From a virus, in IMG/VR virus record IMGVR_UViG_3300025000_000189, positions 1 through 43,607 of that record: 43,607 bases of DNA; one strand, given 5' to 3'. Within the stretch, counting starts at the first letter, position 1; every line of letters begins with the position of its first letter. Position numbers and translations under genes: made by a program. The notes below the pieces were generated by a model. It ran no database searches. It was given only the letters and a program-made list of their open reading frames with translations, and was not told the origin of the DNA. This document shows positions 1 to 7,220 of this stretch, piece after piece.

Positions 1-1
1 T

Positions 2-91
2 GTCGAGCGGTTTTTTGGTAAGGAAAAGCGGCCACCGTATCACATCCATGAATTGTTGGCACAGTACGCTGAGAAGCATTTCAATGACTGA
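2..91 (+). CDS. C-terminal part of a gene that probably wraps from the right end
   Basis: An open frame enters at base 2 and ends at TGA 89-91, giving 29 residues that finish in EKHFND. It has no start inside the window. The frame at the far right (from 43351) leaves two bases of a codon at 43606-43607. Adding base 1 completes CTT and continues exactly in this frame, so the two pieces would make one protein of 115 residues. Function is not recognised. It lies downstream of the tail and signal-peptide genes, so a late or accessory role is likely. Confidence depends on the ends being physically joined. Confidence 0.6.
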   Translation, partial: VERFFGKEKRPPYHIHELLAQYAEKHFND

Positions 92-148
92 TTAGAAACT
101 ATTATCAATCATTTGCCTAACAAAATTTTATAAAGGAGGATTTAAGAA

Positions 149-598
149 ATGAAAAAGCTTTTAGCACTGTCAGTAGTCGTATTCTCTCTGTTAATGGGCT
201 GCGGTCAGAAGACCGATAAAGCGGCTTTTATGACGGCTTTTAGCGGAGCGCTTGCTGGCTGTAAAGGGGAAGTTGGTTGTATTACCTCGCTGAACGTAGC
301 CTTGTATACCGGTCAATTCAGCGACAAGGATGATAGTTGGGTTTCTGTCCTGGCAGCTTTCTTCCCTTATGCAAGACTGGCGGCTGATGTTTTCAACACC
401 GCGTACACAGGAGCTGGTGGCGGGGGTCAAGGCTTCGTTCTCAATCGAAGCAATAACAATACTTTCATTATGCCTCGTACTTCAGCGGATCGTGGGGCTA
501 CGGTAACAGCAAATTTTGACGCTACTACAAGCATAACCGAGACGCATTCGTATGAGAATATGTATAATCCTGATAGCAGCGTAAGATGGGATAAATAA
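149..598 (+). CDS. Predicted phage lipoprotein
   Basis: This 149-residue protein starts with a positively charged, hydrophobic signal ending in a lipobox (LLMGC, Cys at residue 18). It should be exported by Sec, lipidated and anchored in the envelope. A strong AAAGGAGG ribosome site at about 132-139 supports this start. The mature part holds a glycine-rich patch (about residues 90-94) and a Ser/Thr/Asn-rich C-terminus with no recognised domain. It sits just ahead of small membrane proteins. An outer-membrane spanin partner or a superinfection-exclusion lipoprotein are both possible; it is longer than a usual Rz1-type spanin. The lipoprotein call is firm, the role is inference. Confidence 0.75.
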   Translation: MKKLLALSVVVFSLLMGCGQKTDKAAFMTAFSGALAGCKGEVGCITSLNVALYTGQFSDKDDSWVSVLAAFFPYARLAADVFNTAYTGAGGGGQGFVLNRSNNNTFIMPRTSADRGATVTANFDATTSITETHSYENMYNPDSSVRWDK

Positions 599-603
599 AA
601 TTC

Positions 604-618
604 AACTACCGTGTAGTC
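604..618 (+). repeat. ACTAC/GTAGT dyad, copy 1
   Basis: AACTAC-CGT-GTAGTC followed by AAAAGGAG. It lies between the lipoprotein stop and the ribosome site of the next gene. Confidence 0.85.
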
Positions 619-632
619 AAAAGGAGCAGGTA

Positions 633-896
633 ATGCAAAAACTTTTGGATCTCTTTAAAGCAGTTCGTGCTGGCGAGGAATTGAGCAATCCTGCTGGCTG
701 GAAGAACGTACAGGCTACGACGATAGCCGTTGCGGTGCTTCTCGATCTACTCAGAAGGTATCTTCTTCCCGAGTTAGAGTTACCACAGGAGCTTGTGGAC
801 GAGGTAGTCGGAATCATCGTCAAGGCTCTTGGGGCTATCAGCTTCTATCTGGTGTACGCAACCTCGAAGAAAGTTGGCCCTGGAGGAAAGGAATAA
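633..896 (+). CDS. Small membrane protein, holin candidate
   Basis: An 87-residue protein with an AGGAG-type ribosome site inside the leader that follows dyad copy 1. It has two hydrophobic helices, roughly residues 28-45 and 60-77, separated by an acidic stretch (LPELELPQELVDE), and a basic C-terminal end. Two short hydrophobic segments in a protein this small, next to another membrane protein and near the endolysin, fit a class II-like holin. No family signature is visible, so holin is inferred from size and context. The next gene starts immediately after its TAA stop. Confidence 0.55.
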   Translation: MQKLLDLFKAVRAGEELSNPAGWKNVQATTIAVAVLLDLLRRYLLPELELPQELVDEVVGIIVKALGAISFYLVYATSKKVGPGGKE

Positions 897-1265
897 ATGG
901 CTCACGGCAACGACAAAGACTGCGAGGTTTGTGAGGAGCATAAAGCTCTTGAAGAACGGATTAAGATTATTGACAACATTCCTAATCTATTAACGTTTAT
1001 GAATCAGACTAAAGGCATAGGTATACTTGCGGCTATAGTCCTTGGCATTATGTTAAGCGCTCTTATCGGCGCTTGGTACAATCTTAAGTCTGAAATCGAA
1101 CAGAAGCAAAAGGACCATGAGATTCAGATGAACAAGCAGCAAGAGAAAATGTCCGATCAAGTCGAGGCTATACGCCGTAGTGTGGACAACATACGCACTG
1201 ATGTTGCCGTGATAAAAGGCATTGCGGAGTATAAGAACAAACCGCAAGCAACGGTTATTCAGTGA
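897..1265 (+). CDS. Membrane protein with C-terminal coiled coil, lysis-related candidate
   Basis: A 122-residue protein beginning directly after the previous stop. The N-terminus carries a CEVCEEH cluster (residues 9-15). One strong transmembrane segment spans about residues 39-62 and is followed by a long charged coiled coil (about 63-108). This topology resembles inner-membrane spanins and some holins or antiholins. The cysteine pair in the short N-terminal part is unusual for either. The last codons overlap a GTG start for the small zinc-ribbon gene at 1262 (GTGA overlap). The role is inferred from topology and location. Confidence 0.55.
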   Translation: MAHGNDKDCEVCEEHKALEERIKIIDNIPNLLTFMNQTKGIGILAAIVLGIMLSALIGAWYNLKSEIEQKQKDHEIQMNKQQEKMSDQVEAIRRSVDNIRTDVAVIKGIAEYKNKPQATVIQ

Positions 1266-1426
1266 AACCGCCTCTGGTCTATCAGTGTTGTGTATGTAAG
1301 AAGATGTGAAACGAGAAAGGACAGTACAAGGAATTTCTCCCTGTCTGTCCTTTCTTACGTGTCAGTCACGGTTTTTGTCCGACTTGCCTTGAGGCTTGGA
1401 TGAAGAGGAAATTGACTACTCGGTAG
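1262..1426 (+). pseudogene. Small zinc-ribbon gene interrupted by an in-frame TGA
   Basis: A GTG start overlaps the previous stop (GTGA). The frame reads VKPPLVYQCCVCKKM, then TGA at 1307-1309, then continues for 38 codons to TAG at 1424-1426. The downstream part contains SHGFCPTCLEAW. The CxxCKK and SHGxCPxC halves together form the zinc-ribbon tail I know from many bacterial response-regulator and PAS/GGDEF proteins. In that family an arginine usually follows the KKI/KKM, so a CGA-to-TGA change is the simplest explanation. A perfect 11-bp stem starts 5 bases after the TGA. Nonsense mutation is the default; readthrough or recoding is possible. The stop codon lies inside dyad copy 2. Confidence 0.6.
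1314..1355. other. Perfect 11-bp inverted repeat (stem-loop)
   Basis: AGAAAGGACAG (1314-1324) pairs perfectly with CTGTCCTTTCT (1345-1355) around a 20-base loop. It lies between the convergent transcription units and also just after the in-frame TGA at 1307-1309. There is no U tract on either strand, so it is a poor intrinsic terminator. Confidence 0.6.
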
Positions 1427-1428
1427 TT
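1414..1428 (-). repeat. ACTAC/GTAGT dyad, copy 2
   Basis: GACTAC-TCG-GTAGTT on the plus strand. It overlaps both the TAG stop of the plus-strand zinc-ribbon frame (1424-1426) and the first bases of the TAA stop of the minus-strand endolysin (1427-1429). It therefore sits exactly at the convergent junction. Confidence 0.85.
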
Positions 1429-1843
1429 AAGATTCTTTAAAAAATATATGGTGTCCTTCAGTTCCTACAAGCTCCATAGTCTTTGCCCAATATGGCATAG
1501 GTATGGCATTCGCGCCGGTAGCGGCGTAATAGTGCGTAGCGCCTTTCAGATTGTCACCTTCTAACCATTCGTCCATAGCTGCGTAAACGTTTTCAGCAAC
1601 TTTCGTTACGGCTTTGAACTCTCCTGGCGTATCGAGCATAAGCTTTACGCCGCCATTGAAGCAGGAGAATTGCTTTCGTGCTTTAACTACGTCTTCAACC
1701 GGCCAGCCTTTAGCTGAAGCTCTGTTTAGGATGACCTTCACTACGTTCTTTTGACCTTGCGCTGATTCACCTTGAGCTTCATGATAGACGGTGATAATCA
1801 GCCAAAACAGCCCTTTGATTATGCTTGCTTTTGCCAAAGACAT
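1427..1843 (-). CDS. SleB/CwlJ-type cell wall hydrolase, phage endolysin
   Basis: This 138-residue protein matches the Hydrolase_2 (SleB) family. It shows VYHEAQGESAQGQKNVV near the N-terminus with the conserved Glu, a GATHYYA motif, and a PxPxWAxxM..VGxxGxHxFF C-terminal signature (here IPMPYWAKTMELVG, HHIFFK). The family cleaves peptidoglycan glycan strands, so this is the likely endolysin. The N-terminus is hydrophobic (IIKGLFWLIITV) and may act as a signal-anchor. The AGGAGGG ribosome site is about 10 bases upstream. It is the last gene of the minus-strand block and faces the putative membrane lysis genes on the other strand. Confidence 0.85.
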   Translation of the reverse strand: MSLAKASIIKGLFWLIITVYHEAQGESAQGQKNVVKVILNRASAKGWPVEDVVKARKQFSCFNGGVKLMLDTPGEFKAVTKVAENVYAAMDEWLEGDNLKGATHYYAATGANAIPMPYWAKTMELVGTEGHHIFFKES

Positions 1844-1846
1844 TTT

Positions 1847-2191
1847 TTAATCCCTCCTGTCAAGTGCTTTGAAATGGAAATTCGGATGCGTTTTTAATAC
1901 CCCTTCGATTGGGATGAGGTTGAAGAAGTCTATAAGCATTTCGTAATTTCCGGTTTTCTTATACTCGTCGAATTTACTCTGCATGTAGTTCATAAGATCG
2001 TCATGCCGCCATTCGCTGGCGTAGCGTATCCCTCCCATAATCAGACGCGGACGGGCTTTTGAAACAAGCTCATCCAGCTTATCTGTCATTTGTTTTATTT
2101 CTTGGCTTACTTTTACAGAATCCCGTTTCGGCTTTTCGTCAACACCTAGACGATCATACAAGTTTTTTCTGCAAAGTTCAGTTACGTTCAT
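1847..2191 (-). CDS. Conserved-looking phage protein of unknown function
   Basis: A soluble, charged 114-residue protein, mostly helical, with no signal or membrane segment. The C-terminal half (RYASEWRHDDLMNYM, then a stretch ending in HPNFHFKALDR) has the look of a small phage domain I have met beside nucleotide-metabolism genes, but I cannot name it. It ends three bases before the endolysin start, and the endolysin ribosome site lies inside its 3' end. The two are probably translationally linked. The ribosome site of this gene is weak, and its translation may depend on a tiny upstream frame (2194-2235). Confidence 0.7.
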   Translation of the reverse strand: MNVTELCRKNLYDRLGVDEKPKRDSVKVSQEIKQMTDKLDELVSKARPRLIMGGIRYASEWRHDDLMNYMQSKFDEYKKTGNYEMLIDFFNLIPIEGVLKTHPNFHFKALDRRD

Positions 2192-2193
2192 AG

Positions 2194-2235
2194 CTACTCA
2201 CCGCTCCCACTTAAACCTTCTTGTTCTTCCGGCAT
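2194..2235 (-). CDS. Possible 13-residue leader peptide
   Basis: ATG at 2235 with a strong GGAGGAAGG ribosome site encodes MPEEQEGLSGSGE and stops two bases before the ATG of the next gene. The strong site and the tight spacing to a gene with a poor site of its own suggest translational coupling. It could equally be an accidental frame. Confidence 0.3.
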   Translation of the reverse strand: MPEEQEGLSGSGE

Positions 2236-2254
2236 TTTTGCCTTCCTCCAATTT

Positions 2255-2407
2255 TCATTGCTGACATTTACAGGGCTTCACGTAAATATTTTTTGCTAGA
2301 CTAACTCCTCCAACCAGCTCTACGCCAAGTGGTTTCTTACAAATAGCGCAGCGTATTTCTACAGAAGAAATAACTTTTACTTCTTTGCATATCTTTATAG
2401 GAGCCAT
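2255..2407 (-). CDS. Small zinc-finger-like protein, 50 residues
   Basis: ATG at 2407 opens a 50-residue frame. It contains RCAICKKPLGVEL and a C-terminal KPCKCQQ, giving four cysteines in a CxxC...CxC arrangement typical of a small zinc-binding fold. A GAGGT sequence precedes the start by about 5 bases. It fills the gap between the HTH protein and the 114-residue protein. Function is unknown; many phage operons carry such mini zinc-finger proteins as regulators or host-takeover factors. Confidence 0.6.
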   Translation of the reverse strand: MAPIKICKEVKVISSVEIRCAICKKPLGVELVGGVSLAKNIYVKPCKCQQ

Positions 2408-2419
2408 TACCTCGAACCG

Positions 2420-2650
2420 TTATTTTTTAGTTATCTTAAATCCAAGGCGGTCAAGCTCTTCTTGAATTTTCATAAAGCTCCTTACCTGATGCACGTATGA
2501 CTCAGACATTTTCATCGACTGGCATATTTCCATCGGTGTATCTTTCGCAAAGTCTTCACTGTGAGTAAGTAGCAAAGCTATGAACGCGGGTACTCTCGCG
2601 TTACGGCCTTGCGCTAATTCCACTACTCTTGCCATTTCTGATCGTTTCAT
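2420..2650 (-). CDS. Small helix-turn-helix-like protein
   Basis: A 76-residue protein overlapping the helicase 3' end by 50 bases in another frame, with a GGAGG ribosome site about 10 bases before ATG 2650. The segment MEICQSMKMSESYVHQVRSF (about 42-61) reads as a helix-turn-helix, with a short turn around MSES and a recognition-like second helix. A DNA-binding role is plausible, which makes it one candidate reader for the dispersed dyads. The fold is inferred by eye only. The preceding N-terminal region is helical. Confidence 0.6.
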   Translation of the reverse strand: MKRSEMARVVELAQGRNARVPAFIALLLTHSEDFAKDTPMEICQSMKMSESYVHQVRSFMKIQEELDRLGFKITKK

Positions 2651-4025
2651 TCTTCTTGTTCCTCCATGCTTTTAAACTTGATAACACGCCAGTCTGCGTA
2701 GCGTCTTTCCTCAACAGTGAACTGTGTATAGGCTCGTCTATCGTATCAGCCATTATGAGAATATGGTTTATTACTTTAGCGCTCAATTGCCCTGTTCTTG
2801 CAAGCCTTGCGATGTACTGCTCCCAATGCTCCAAGGACCACGTTAAGCTGAACCAGATAATGTCGCTTCCGCCTGATTGCAGGTTCATGCCGTGGCCTAT
2901 GGACGCAGGGTGAGCAAGCAGTATCGGCAGTTTACCCTGTTGCCATAATCGTATGTTAACAGAGTCCTCTTTGGTATTAGACTCTGAGTTTATAAAAGGT
3001 ATTTTCTTTTTGAGATATTTACATATCAGATCAACTTCTCGTCTAAACTGTATAGCTACCAGAACGTTATGTCCACTTAAAGAGGTAAGCAGCTCCTTCA
3101 GCGCTTCCAGCCTTGCTGTATGAATTTCAACTACCGATGTAGTTGAACCATTCTCGTACACGAACCCCGATACAAACTGCCTGAGTTTTTGTGTCTTAGC
3201 CTGTTGGTTTAAGGCTTCTATGCTGTAGCCGGAATCAAGAGTAGTTAAGAAATCCTGCTCAAGCTGCTCGTACTTCTTTTGCAGTTTTTTCGGTAATGCT
3301 ATTTTAACAATATTATTATGAACAGGGGGTATGCCTTCTTGATCTTTTTGATCAACGACCATAACTATATCAGCTATGGCATCTACTATCTCCTTCTTCG
3401 CTCCTGTTCTGAGGTAGCAGCCATAAGTTGTATCAGACTTAAAGAAGTACCTTCGCCTGTACTCGGTTATATTATCGCCTAATCGCTGGCCCCTGTCAAG
3501 CAGAAATATCTGCGACCATAGATCCTCAAGCGAGTTCGGCGCAGGAGAACCAGACAGTATTACTATCTTCGGTATGAACCGAGATATCTTGTGCAGTATC
3601 TTTGTTCTAAATGCCGTTGGGTTTTTAACAAACGTAGACTCATCAACAATGCACATATCGAAACGAGGGAATAATTGCTTGTTGTTGTCTAGCCATTGTA
3701 ACCCTTCGTAATTTACAGCAACTATATCCGAATTATTCGCAGCAATTATATCAGCTCGTTTGTCTGCGCCATGTACGAAAGAGTACGTCAGATGCTTAGT
3801 ATGATCCCACTTGGCTATCTCGTCAGGCCATGAGATAGCTGCTACGCGGATAGGCGCAAAGAGCAGAACCCTACGTAGCATAGCAGCTTCATACATAAGC
3901 ATGTCAACTGCTGTCAGGCAGGTTACGGTTTTGCCAGTCCCCATGCGCATGAACAAACCGCAACGGGGATTCTGAAGCATGAACCGCATGGCCTCAACTT
4001 GCTTTTTCATCGGATGATATTTCAT
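2601..4025 (-). CDS. SNF2/DEAD-like superfamily 2 helicase
   Basis: A 474-residue SF2 ATPase with Walker A GTGKT at residues 29-33, a motif II variant VDEST (about 125-131), motif III-like LSGSPAPN, and a C-terminal RecA-like lobe ending in ARLARTGQ (motif VI). The order and spacing fit the compact phage SNF2-type helicases usually encoded beside a VRR-NUC nuclease and a family A polymerase, as here. It likely remodels or unwinds DNA in phage replication or recombination. Its ATG overlaps the upstream stop (ATGA at 4022-4025) and there is no strong ribosome site, so translation is probably coupled. Dyad copy 3 lies in frame and encodes the TTSVV stretch. Confidence 0.88.
   Translation of the reverse strand: MKYHPMKKQVEAMRFMLQNPRCGLFMRMGTGKTVTCLTAVDMLMYEAAMLRRVLLFAPIRVAAISWPDEIAKWDHTKHLTYSFVHGADKRADIIAANNSDIVAVNYEGLQWLDNNKQLFPRFDMCIVDESTFVKNPTAFRTKILHKISRFIPKIVILSGSPAPNSLEDLWSQIFLLDRGQRLGDNITEYRRRYFFKSDTTYGCYLRTGAKKEIVDAIADIVMVVDQKDQEGIPPVHNNIVKIALPKKLQKKYEQLEQDFLTTLDSGYSIEALNQQAKTQKLRQFVSGFVYENGSTTSVVEIHTARLEALKELLTSLSGHNVLVAIQFRREVDLICKYLKKKIPFINSESNTKEDSVNIRLWQQGKLPILLAHPASIGHGMNLQSGGSDIIWFSLTWSLEHWEQYIARLARTGQLSAKVINHILIMADTIDEPIHSSLLRKDATQTGVLSSLKAWRNKKNETIRNGKSSGISARP
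3129..3144 (-). repeat. ACTAC/GTAGT dyad, copy 3 (inside helicase gene)
   Basis: AACTAC-CGAT-GTAGTT, spacer 4. It is read in the helicase gene as STTSVVE, between the two helicase lobes. Confidence 0.8.
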
Positions 4026-4540
4026 TTCATCAAATACAGTGGAAGTTTAGGAACAACTCCATTTTTTAAAATCCACTTGACGATATCAACCGTCAAGTCC
4101 AGTTGTCCAAAGCAATCAACTACAAATACAACACCGCCTAATGCTCTGCGCTTTGCATGGTCATTAGACTGATTAGTTGTTGCGGTTTCTCCTGGTCGCT
4201 TAAACTCTATCCAAAACACAAAGGCCGTAGGGTAGTCTGGAGCTATGCAGATATCATCCGGCACCGAACGCTTCTGAGGACTTGTGAACTTCTCGAAACT
4301 CCAACCAAGTTCTTTAAAGCGCTTTCGTCCGTAGTCCTCAATGTCCGCCTCAAGCAGCGCCCTACCTTGCTTGTTTTTAGTTGCCTTTACAGGCGGGGGT
4401 AGATTAGCAAAAGGCTCAGTATCCGTTACTAACGGCGTAAAAGTACATGCAGGTATACCAGCTTTTATCTCGCAAGTGTGGGTATCTGTTTTAGCTTCTA
4501 CGAATACTAGATCATCGAGTATACTGTTATCGAAAGGCAT
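4022..4540 (-). CDS. VRR-NUC-type nuclease
   Basis: A 172-residue protein. Its C-terminal half carries the PD-(D/E)XK core of VRR-NUC enzymes: SVPDDIC, then WIEFKRPGE (E-x-K), then a conserved helix (TNQSNDHAKRR) and VVFVVD. VRR-NUC proteins are structure-specific DNA nucleases, and phage versions typically neighbour SNF2 helicases and PolA, as seen here. The N-terminal 60 residues are a less conserved extension. GGAGGAT precedes the ATG. The 3' end overlaps the helicase start by 4 bases, indicating one operon with linked translation. Confidence 0.85.
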   Translation of the reverse strand: MPFDNSILDDLVFVEAKTDTHTCEIKAGIPACTFTPLVTDTEPFANLPPPVKATKNKQGRALLEADIEDYGRKRFKELGWSFEKFTSPQKRSVPDDICIAPDYPTAFVFWIEFKRPGETATTNQSNDHAKRRALGGVVFVVDCFGQLDLTVDIVKWILKNGVVPKLPLYLMK

Positions 4541-4796
4541 ATTGATTATCCTCCAACTCGAAGGCTCTCATACGTTCTACATTTCCACCTTGGAAACGGA
4601 CGAGATAGCGGCAATCAGACAGATAGCAGTTGGTAACTTCTATGACCTGACCTGTTGTTCTACTGTCTACCGCCATACGCACGAAATCTCCTTCTTCCCA
4701 AATAGGTTTATCTTTCTGTTTCACCGTTGCAGATACGCCTATTGTAAGAATAAGGACAGCTACTAAGGCTACTTGAATAAAGAATGCTCTTTTCAT
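4527..4796 (-). CDS. Membrane-anchored small beta-barrel protein
   Basis: An 89-residue protein with an N-terminal hydrophobic segment (about residues 4-23) and no lipobox. A short SH3-like stretch follows (GDFVRMAVDSRTTGQVIEV, then CRYLVRF), typical of small phage proteins of unknown role. It overlaps the nuclease start by 14 bases. Its AGGAGGT ribosome site lies at the very end of the upstream poly-lysine gene, so translation may respond to frame slips there. The anchored topology (a small barrel outside the membrane) is inferred. Confidence 0.65.
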   Translation of the reverse strand: MKRAFFIQVALVAVLILTIGVSATVKQKDKPIWEEGDFVRMAVDSRTTGQVIEVTNCYLSDCRYLVRFQGGNVERMRAFELEDNQYAFR

Positions 4797-4799
4797 CGC

Positions 4800-5024
4800 C
4801 TACCTCCTAGATAGGTCTATTGCTTTTTTTTTTTTTTTTTTTTTACAGATGTCGCAAAACGATATATGACCCGCAAAAGGTTTTGCGTATACGTGTCGTT
4901 TTGTTGGAGCGAGTGCGTCGTTCGCAGGATTCACATGAACAGAAAATAATCTACCGTATTCGTAAATAGATTCGTCTACCGCTACGTGGTTTGGGCATTT
5001 TGGATTGTCACAAAATACTCGCAT
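4800..5024 (-). CDS. Zinc-finger protein with C-terminal poly-lysine from an A21 tract
   Basis: I choose ATG 5024 (74 residues) rather than the in-frame TTG at 5030, because the AGGAG ribosome site at 5035-5039 is about 10 bases from the ATG and only 4 from the TTG. The protein has a CDNPKCPNH cluster at the N-terminus and CDICK near the C-terminus, a likely zinc-binding pair. Seven lysines follow, all AAA codons in a 21-base homopolymer (4824-4844), then AIDLSRR. The tract is prone to slippage. A change of one base alters the tail and the stop position next to the ribosome site of the following gene. The ribosome site itself is the spacer of dyad copy 4. Confidence 0.65.
   Translation of the reverse strand: MRVFCDNPKCPNHVAVDESIYEYGRLFSVHVNPANDALAPTKRHVYAKPFAGHISFCDICKKKKKKKAIDLSRR
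4824..4844 (-). repeat. 21-base homopolymer (T on plus, A on coding strand)
   Basis: An uninterrupted run of 21 T on the plus strand, read as seven AAA lysine codons in the zinc-finger gene. Such a run could slip in replication, transcription or sequencing, so its exact length is uncertain. Confidence 0.85.
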
Positions 5025-5028
5025 TTTC

Positions 5029-5045
5029 AACTACCTCCTGTAGTT
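5029..5045 (-). repeat. ACTAC/GTAGT dyad, copy 4 with Shine-Dalgarno in the spacer
   Basis: AACTAC-CTCCT-GTAGTT. On the coding (minus) strand the 5-base spacer is AGGAG, the ribosome-binding site of the zinc-finger gene. A hairpin would show the site in its loop. The element also covers the TTA (TAA) stop region of the polymerase gene at 5044. Confidence 0.88.
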
Positions 5046-7152
5046 ATTTTTTAAACCGATATCCTTCCCAACAATCTGCTGCTATCGGGAATCTGTTTGC
5101 CCAGGTAGGCACGATACACATAAGCCTTTCGTACTCTTTAACCTGATACCTTGCGTCATCTGGCACTTCACTTTGCTGCTCGTCATGCACTGAGAGCATG
5201 AGTGGGAAACCTTCAGCTTCTACTCGCAAGTGAGCTTCCATAAGCAAATCTCTGCACAACGCTTGAACAGCAGACTGGAAGAAACTCGGTCCAGTAATTA
5301 CCCGCCTTGACCATTTCTTCGTGTAGTTGTCTACCCACATGGCAGTTACTACGCTTTGGCTTCGGCCTTTAAACTGTTCTTGTCTTACTTCCGGAAACGG
5401 AAAGGACAAATGTCTACCATTAGGAAGTACGAGGAATAGATACTGTCCTTTCTTGATAAACTTGAATCTGGTATCTGGCCCAAGTTCTTTTGTCTCAGGA
5501 TATTTATACACGCCGGGGTCGGCCATAGCTTCAAGAGCTGCATCGCCAAAGGCCCACCATGTATCGACAAGCCGCTTACGGCCTTTACGGAAATCCTTGA
5601 TCCACTCTTCAGCCTCTTTCTCAGATATGTCTATACCCATCTTCCTAGCCATACTGAGGACAGCCATCTTTGCGCCACCGAATCCGCCAGCCAGAAGAGT
5701 TATCTTTCCCGCTTGTCGCTCTTTAGAATCCTTGTGTATAACTTCTATCAGTATATGATACATCCTGGCTGCTGTTACTTTGTAAGGATCAATACCCTGA
5801 CCTAACTGCGCTAAGATATCCCACTCTCTAGCAGACCAAGCAGACCCGCGCATCTCTACCTGTTTAAGATCCCCGTTAAGGAACTTCTTTCCAGGTCTTG
5901 CCTTGATCATGGCCCTAACCAAAGCTGAAGCAGTTTCGAGAACTCCTCTCCATAATCTGACGAAAAACATATCGTCATCAATGAAACAATTGATCAAAGC
6001 GTCTGGTTCTTTCTCTGCTTCAGCAGCAAGGTTCTGAACTTGAAAACCAGCACCGGCCATGCGGCCTGTATTCGCCTTATGATATATGAGATTGTTCTTT
6101 ACAGTCCCATCAAGACATATCGAATTGAGGATAGCTTTGTACTTGGCATTAGCTGTTCTCGTTATCGACTGCGCCAGCTCTATAGCTCGTCTAACCTCTA
6201 CAACTTTTGAGTCAATGGCGTTTTTAAAAACATCAGGTAGATTGTTAAAACTTTCCTGAGCTGTATCGCCGTAAGTCAGTCCTTCACGTTCACACCATTT
6301 TACATACTTGCCTATGATCTTCTCGTCTATCATAGTAATGATATCACGAAGAGTTTCTTTCTGTGTATTGTCTATTCTCAGTCCTTTAGCTTGCAGCCAG
6401 CTCAAGAACTCCGCTCTTTTTGTCGGAGAAGTAACGCCTGTTATCTGTGCAAACTCGGTGCAGAGAATATCCTTCTCGATCTCTATAGCTTCTGCTATTT
6501 TGATAACAGCATTCTTGTCGATGAACAAACCTCGCTCATTCATTACAGCAGTCAATATCATTATCTGTCGCTCTACACCTTCAACGTGCCTTGGCAGTCT
6601 GAGGAATACGTCGCGTTCTGATCTTACATCTTGCTTGCAATAGCTATATAGATCCGCGTAGTCTTTTATATGCGTGTCTCTTTCTCTAAATTGTCCTTTC
6701 AGCTTACCGGCTGATATCGGTTTGCATAATTTTTGAATAAGTTTTTTGCCGTTTGCGTCTTTAAGAAATGAAGCGCCTACAGCTATTCCGCAGTCATCGA
6801 GTCTCGCCGGAAGCGCTAAGGCTAAAGCGTCTGACATTGTGTCATGGTACTGTTCAAGTTTCGGTGTTGCCCAACCGAGTTGTGGTCCTGCTATGACTTC
6901 AAAGATAGCACGTTCAAAAGATAATGAGTTCCAGCCGTGAATACGATAACCTCTCTTGATGCATTCCATAAGAAGCTTAGGCGGCTGCTGTCCTTCTATC
7001 CAGATCATCGGCTCACGGTTGCCAAGGGCGTAAGCGATACAAAGGATCTTGGTACTTGGATCTTCGGCGTATCGCCAAGCGCCCACCTTCTTCAAGTCAG
7101 CTCGGCTGCGTGTCTCAAAGTCTAAGAAAACGTCTTGGTCGGTTAAGTTCAT
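5044..7152 (-). CDS. Family A DNA polymerase with 3'-5' exonuclease domain
   Basis: A 702-residue replicative polymerase of PolA type. The N-terminal exonuclease domain shows LDFET (D11, E13) and a C-terminal exo motif YCKQDVRSE (about 170-178). The polymerase domain has motif A GDLKQVEMR (about 427-435), motif B with K..LLAGGFGG (about 483-491) and motif C VHDEQ (about 655-659). There is no 5'-3' exonuclease domain, as usual in phages. It should copy the phage genome with the primase-helicase and DUF2815 protein. The ATG at 7152 lacks a visible Shine-Dalgarno sequence. Dyad copy 5 lies about 15 bases upstream instead, so initiation may be unusual. Confidence 0.93.
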   Translation of the reverse strand: MNLTDQDVFLDFETRSRADLKKVGAWRYAEDPSTKILCIAYALGNREPMIWIEGQQPPKLLMECIKRGYRIHGWNSLSFERAIFEVIAGPQLGWATPKLEQYHDTMSDALALALPARLDDCGIAVGASFLKDANGKKLIQKLCKPISAGKLKGQFRERDTHIKDYADLYSYCKQDVRSERDVFLRLPRHVEGVERQIMILTAVMNERGLFIDKNAVIKIAEAIEIEKDILCTEFAQITGVTSPTKRAEFLSWLQAKGLRIDNTQKETLRDIITMIDEKIIGKYVKWCEREGLTYGDTAQESFNNLPDVFKNAIDSKVVEVRRAIELAQSITRTANAKYKAILNSICLDGTVKNNLIYHKANTGRMAGAGFQVQNLAAEAEKEPDALINCFIDDDMFFVRLWRGVLETASALVRAMIKARPGKKFLNGDLKQVEMRGSAWSAREWDILAQLGQGIDPYKVTAARMYHILIEVIHKDSKERQAGKITLLAGGFGGAKMAVLSMARKMGIDISEKEAEEWIKDFRKGRKRLVDTWWAFGDAALEAMADPGVYKYPETKELGPDTRFKFIKKGQYLFLVLPNGRHLSFPFPEVRQEQFKGRSQSVVTAMWVDNYTKKWSRRVITGPSFFQSAVQALCRDLLMEAHLRVEAEGFPLMLSVHDEQQSEVPDDARYQVKEYERLMCIVPTWANRFPIAADCWEGYRFKK

Positions 7153-7166
7153 AGCAGGTTATTTTT

Positions 7167-7181
7167 GACTACAAGGTAGTT
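7167..7181 (-). repeat. ACTAC/GTAGT dyad, copy 5
   Basis: GACTAC-AAG-GTAGTT, in the leader immediately upstream of the DNA polymerase ATG, which has no clear ribosome site. Confidence 0.85.
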
Positions 7182-7220
7182 GTTCTTTGGTAGATACTAT
7201 TTCGATATTGTGCAAGGTGA

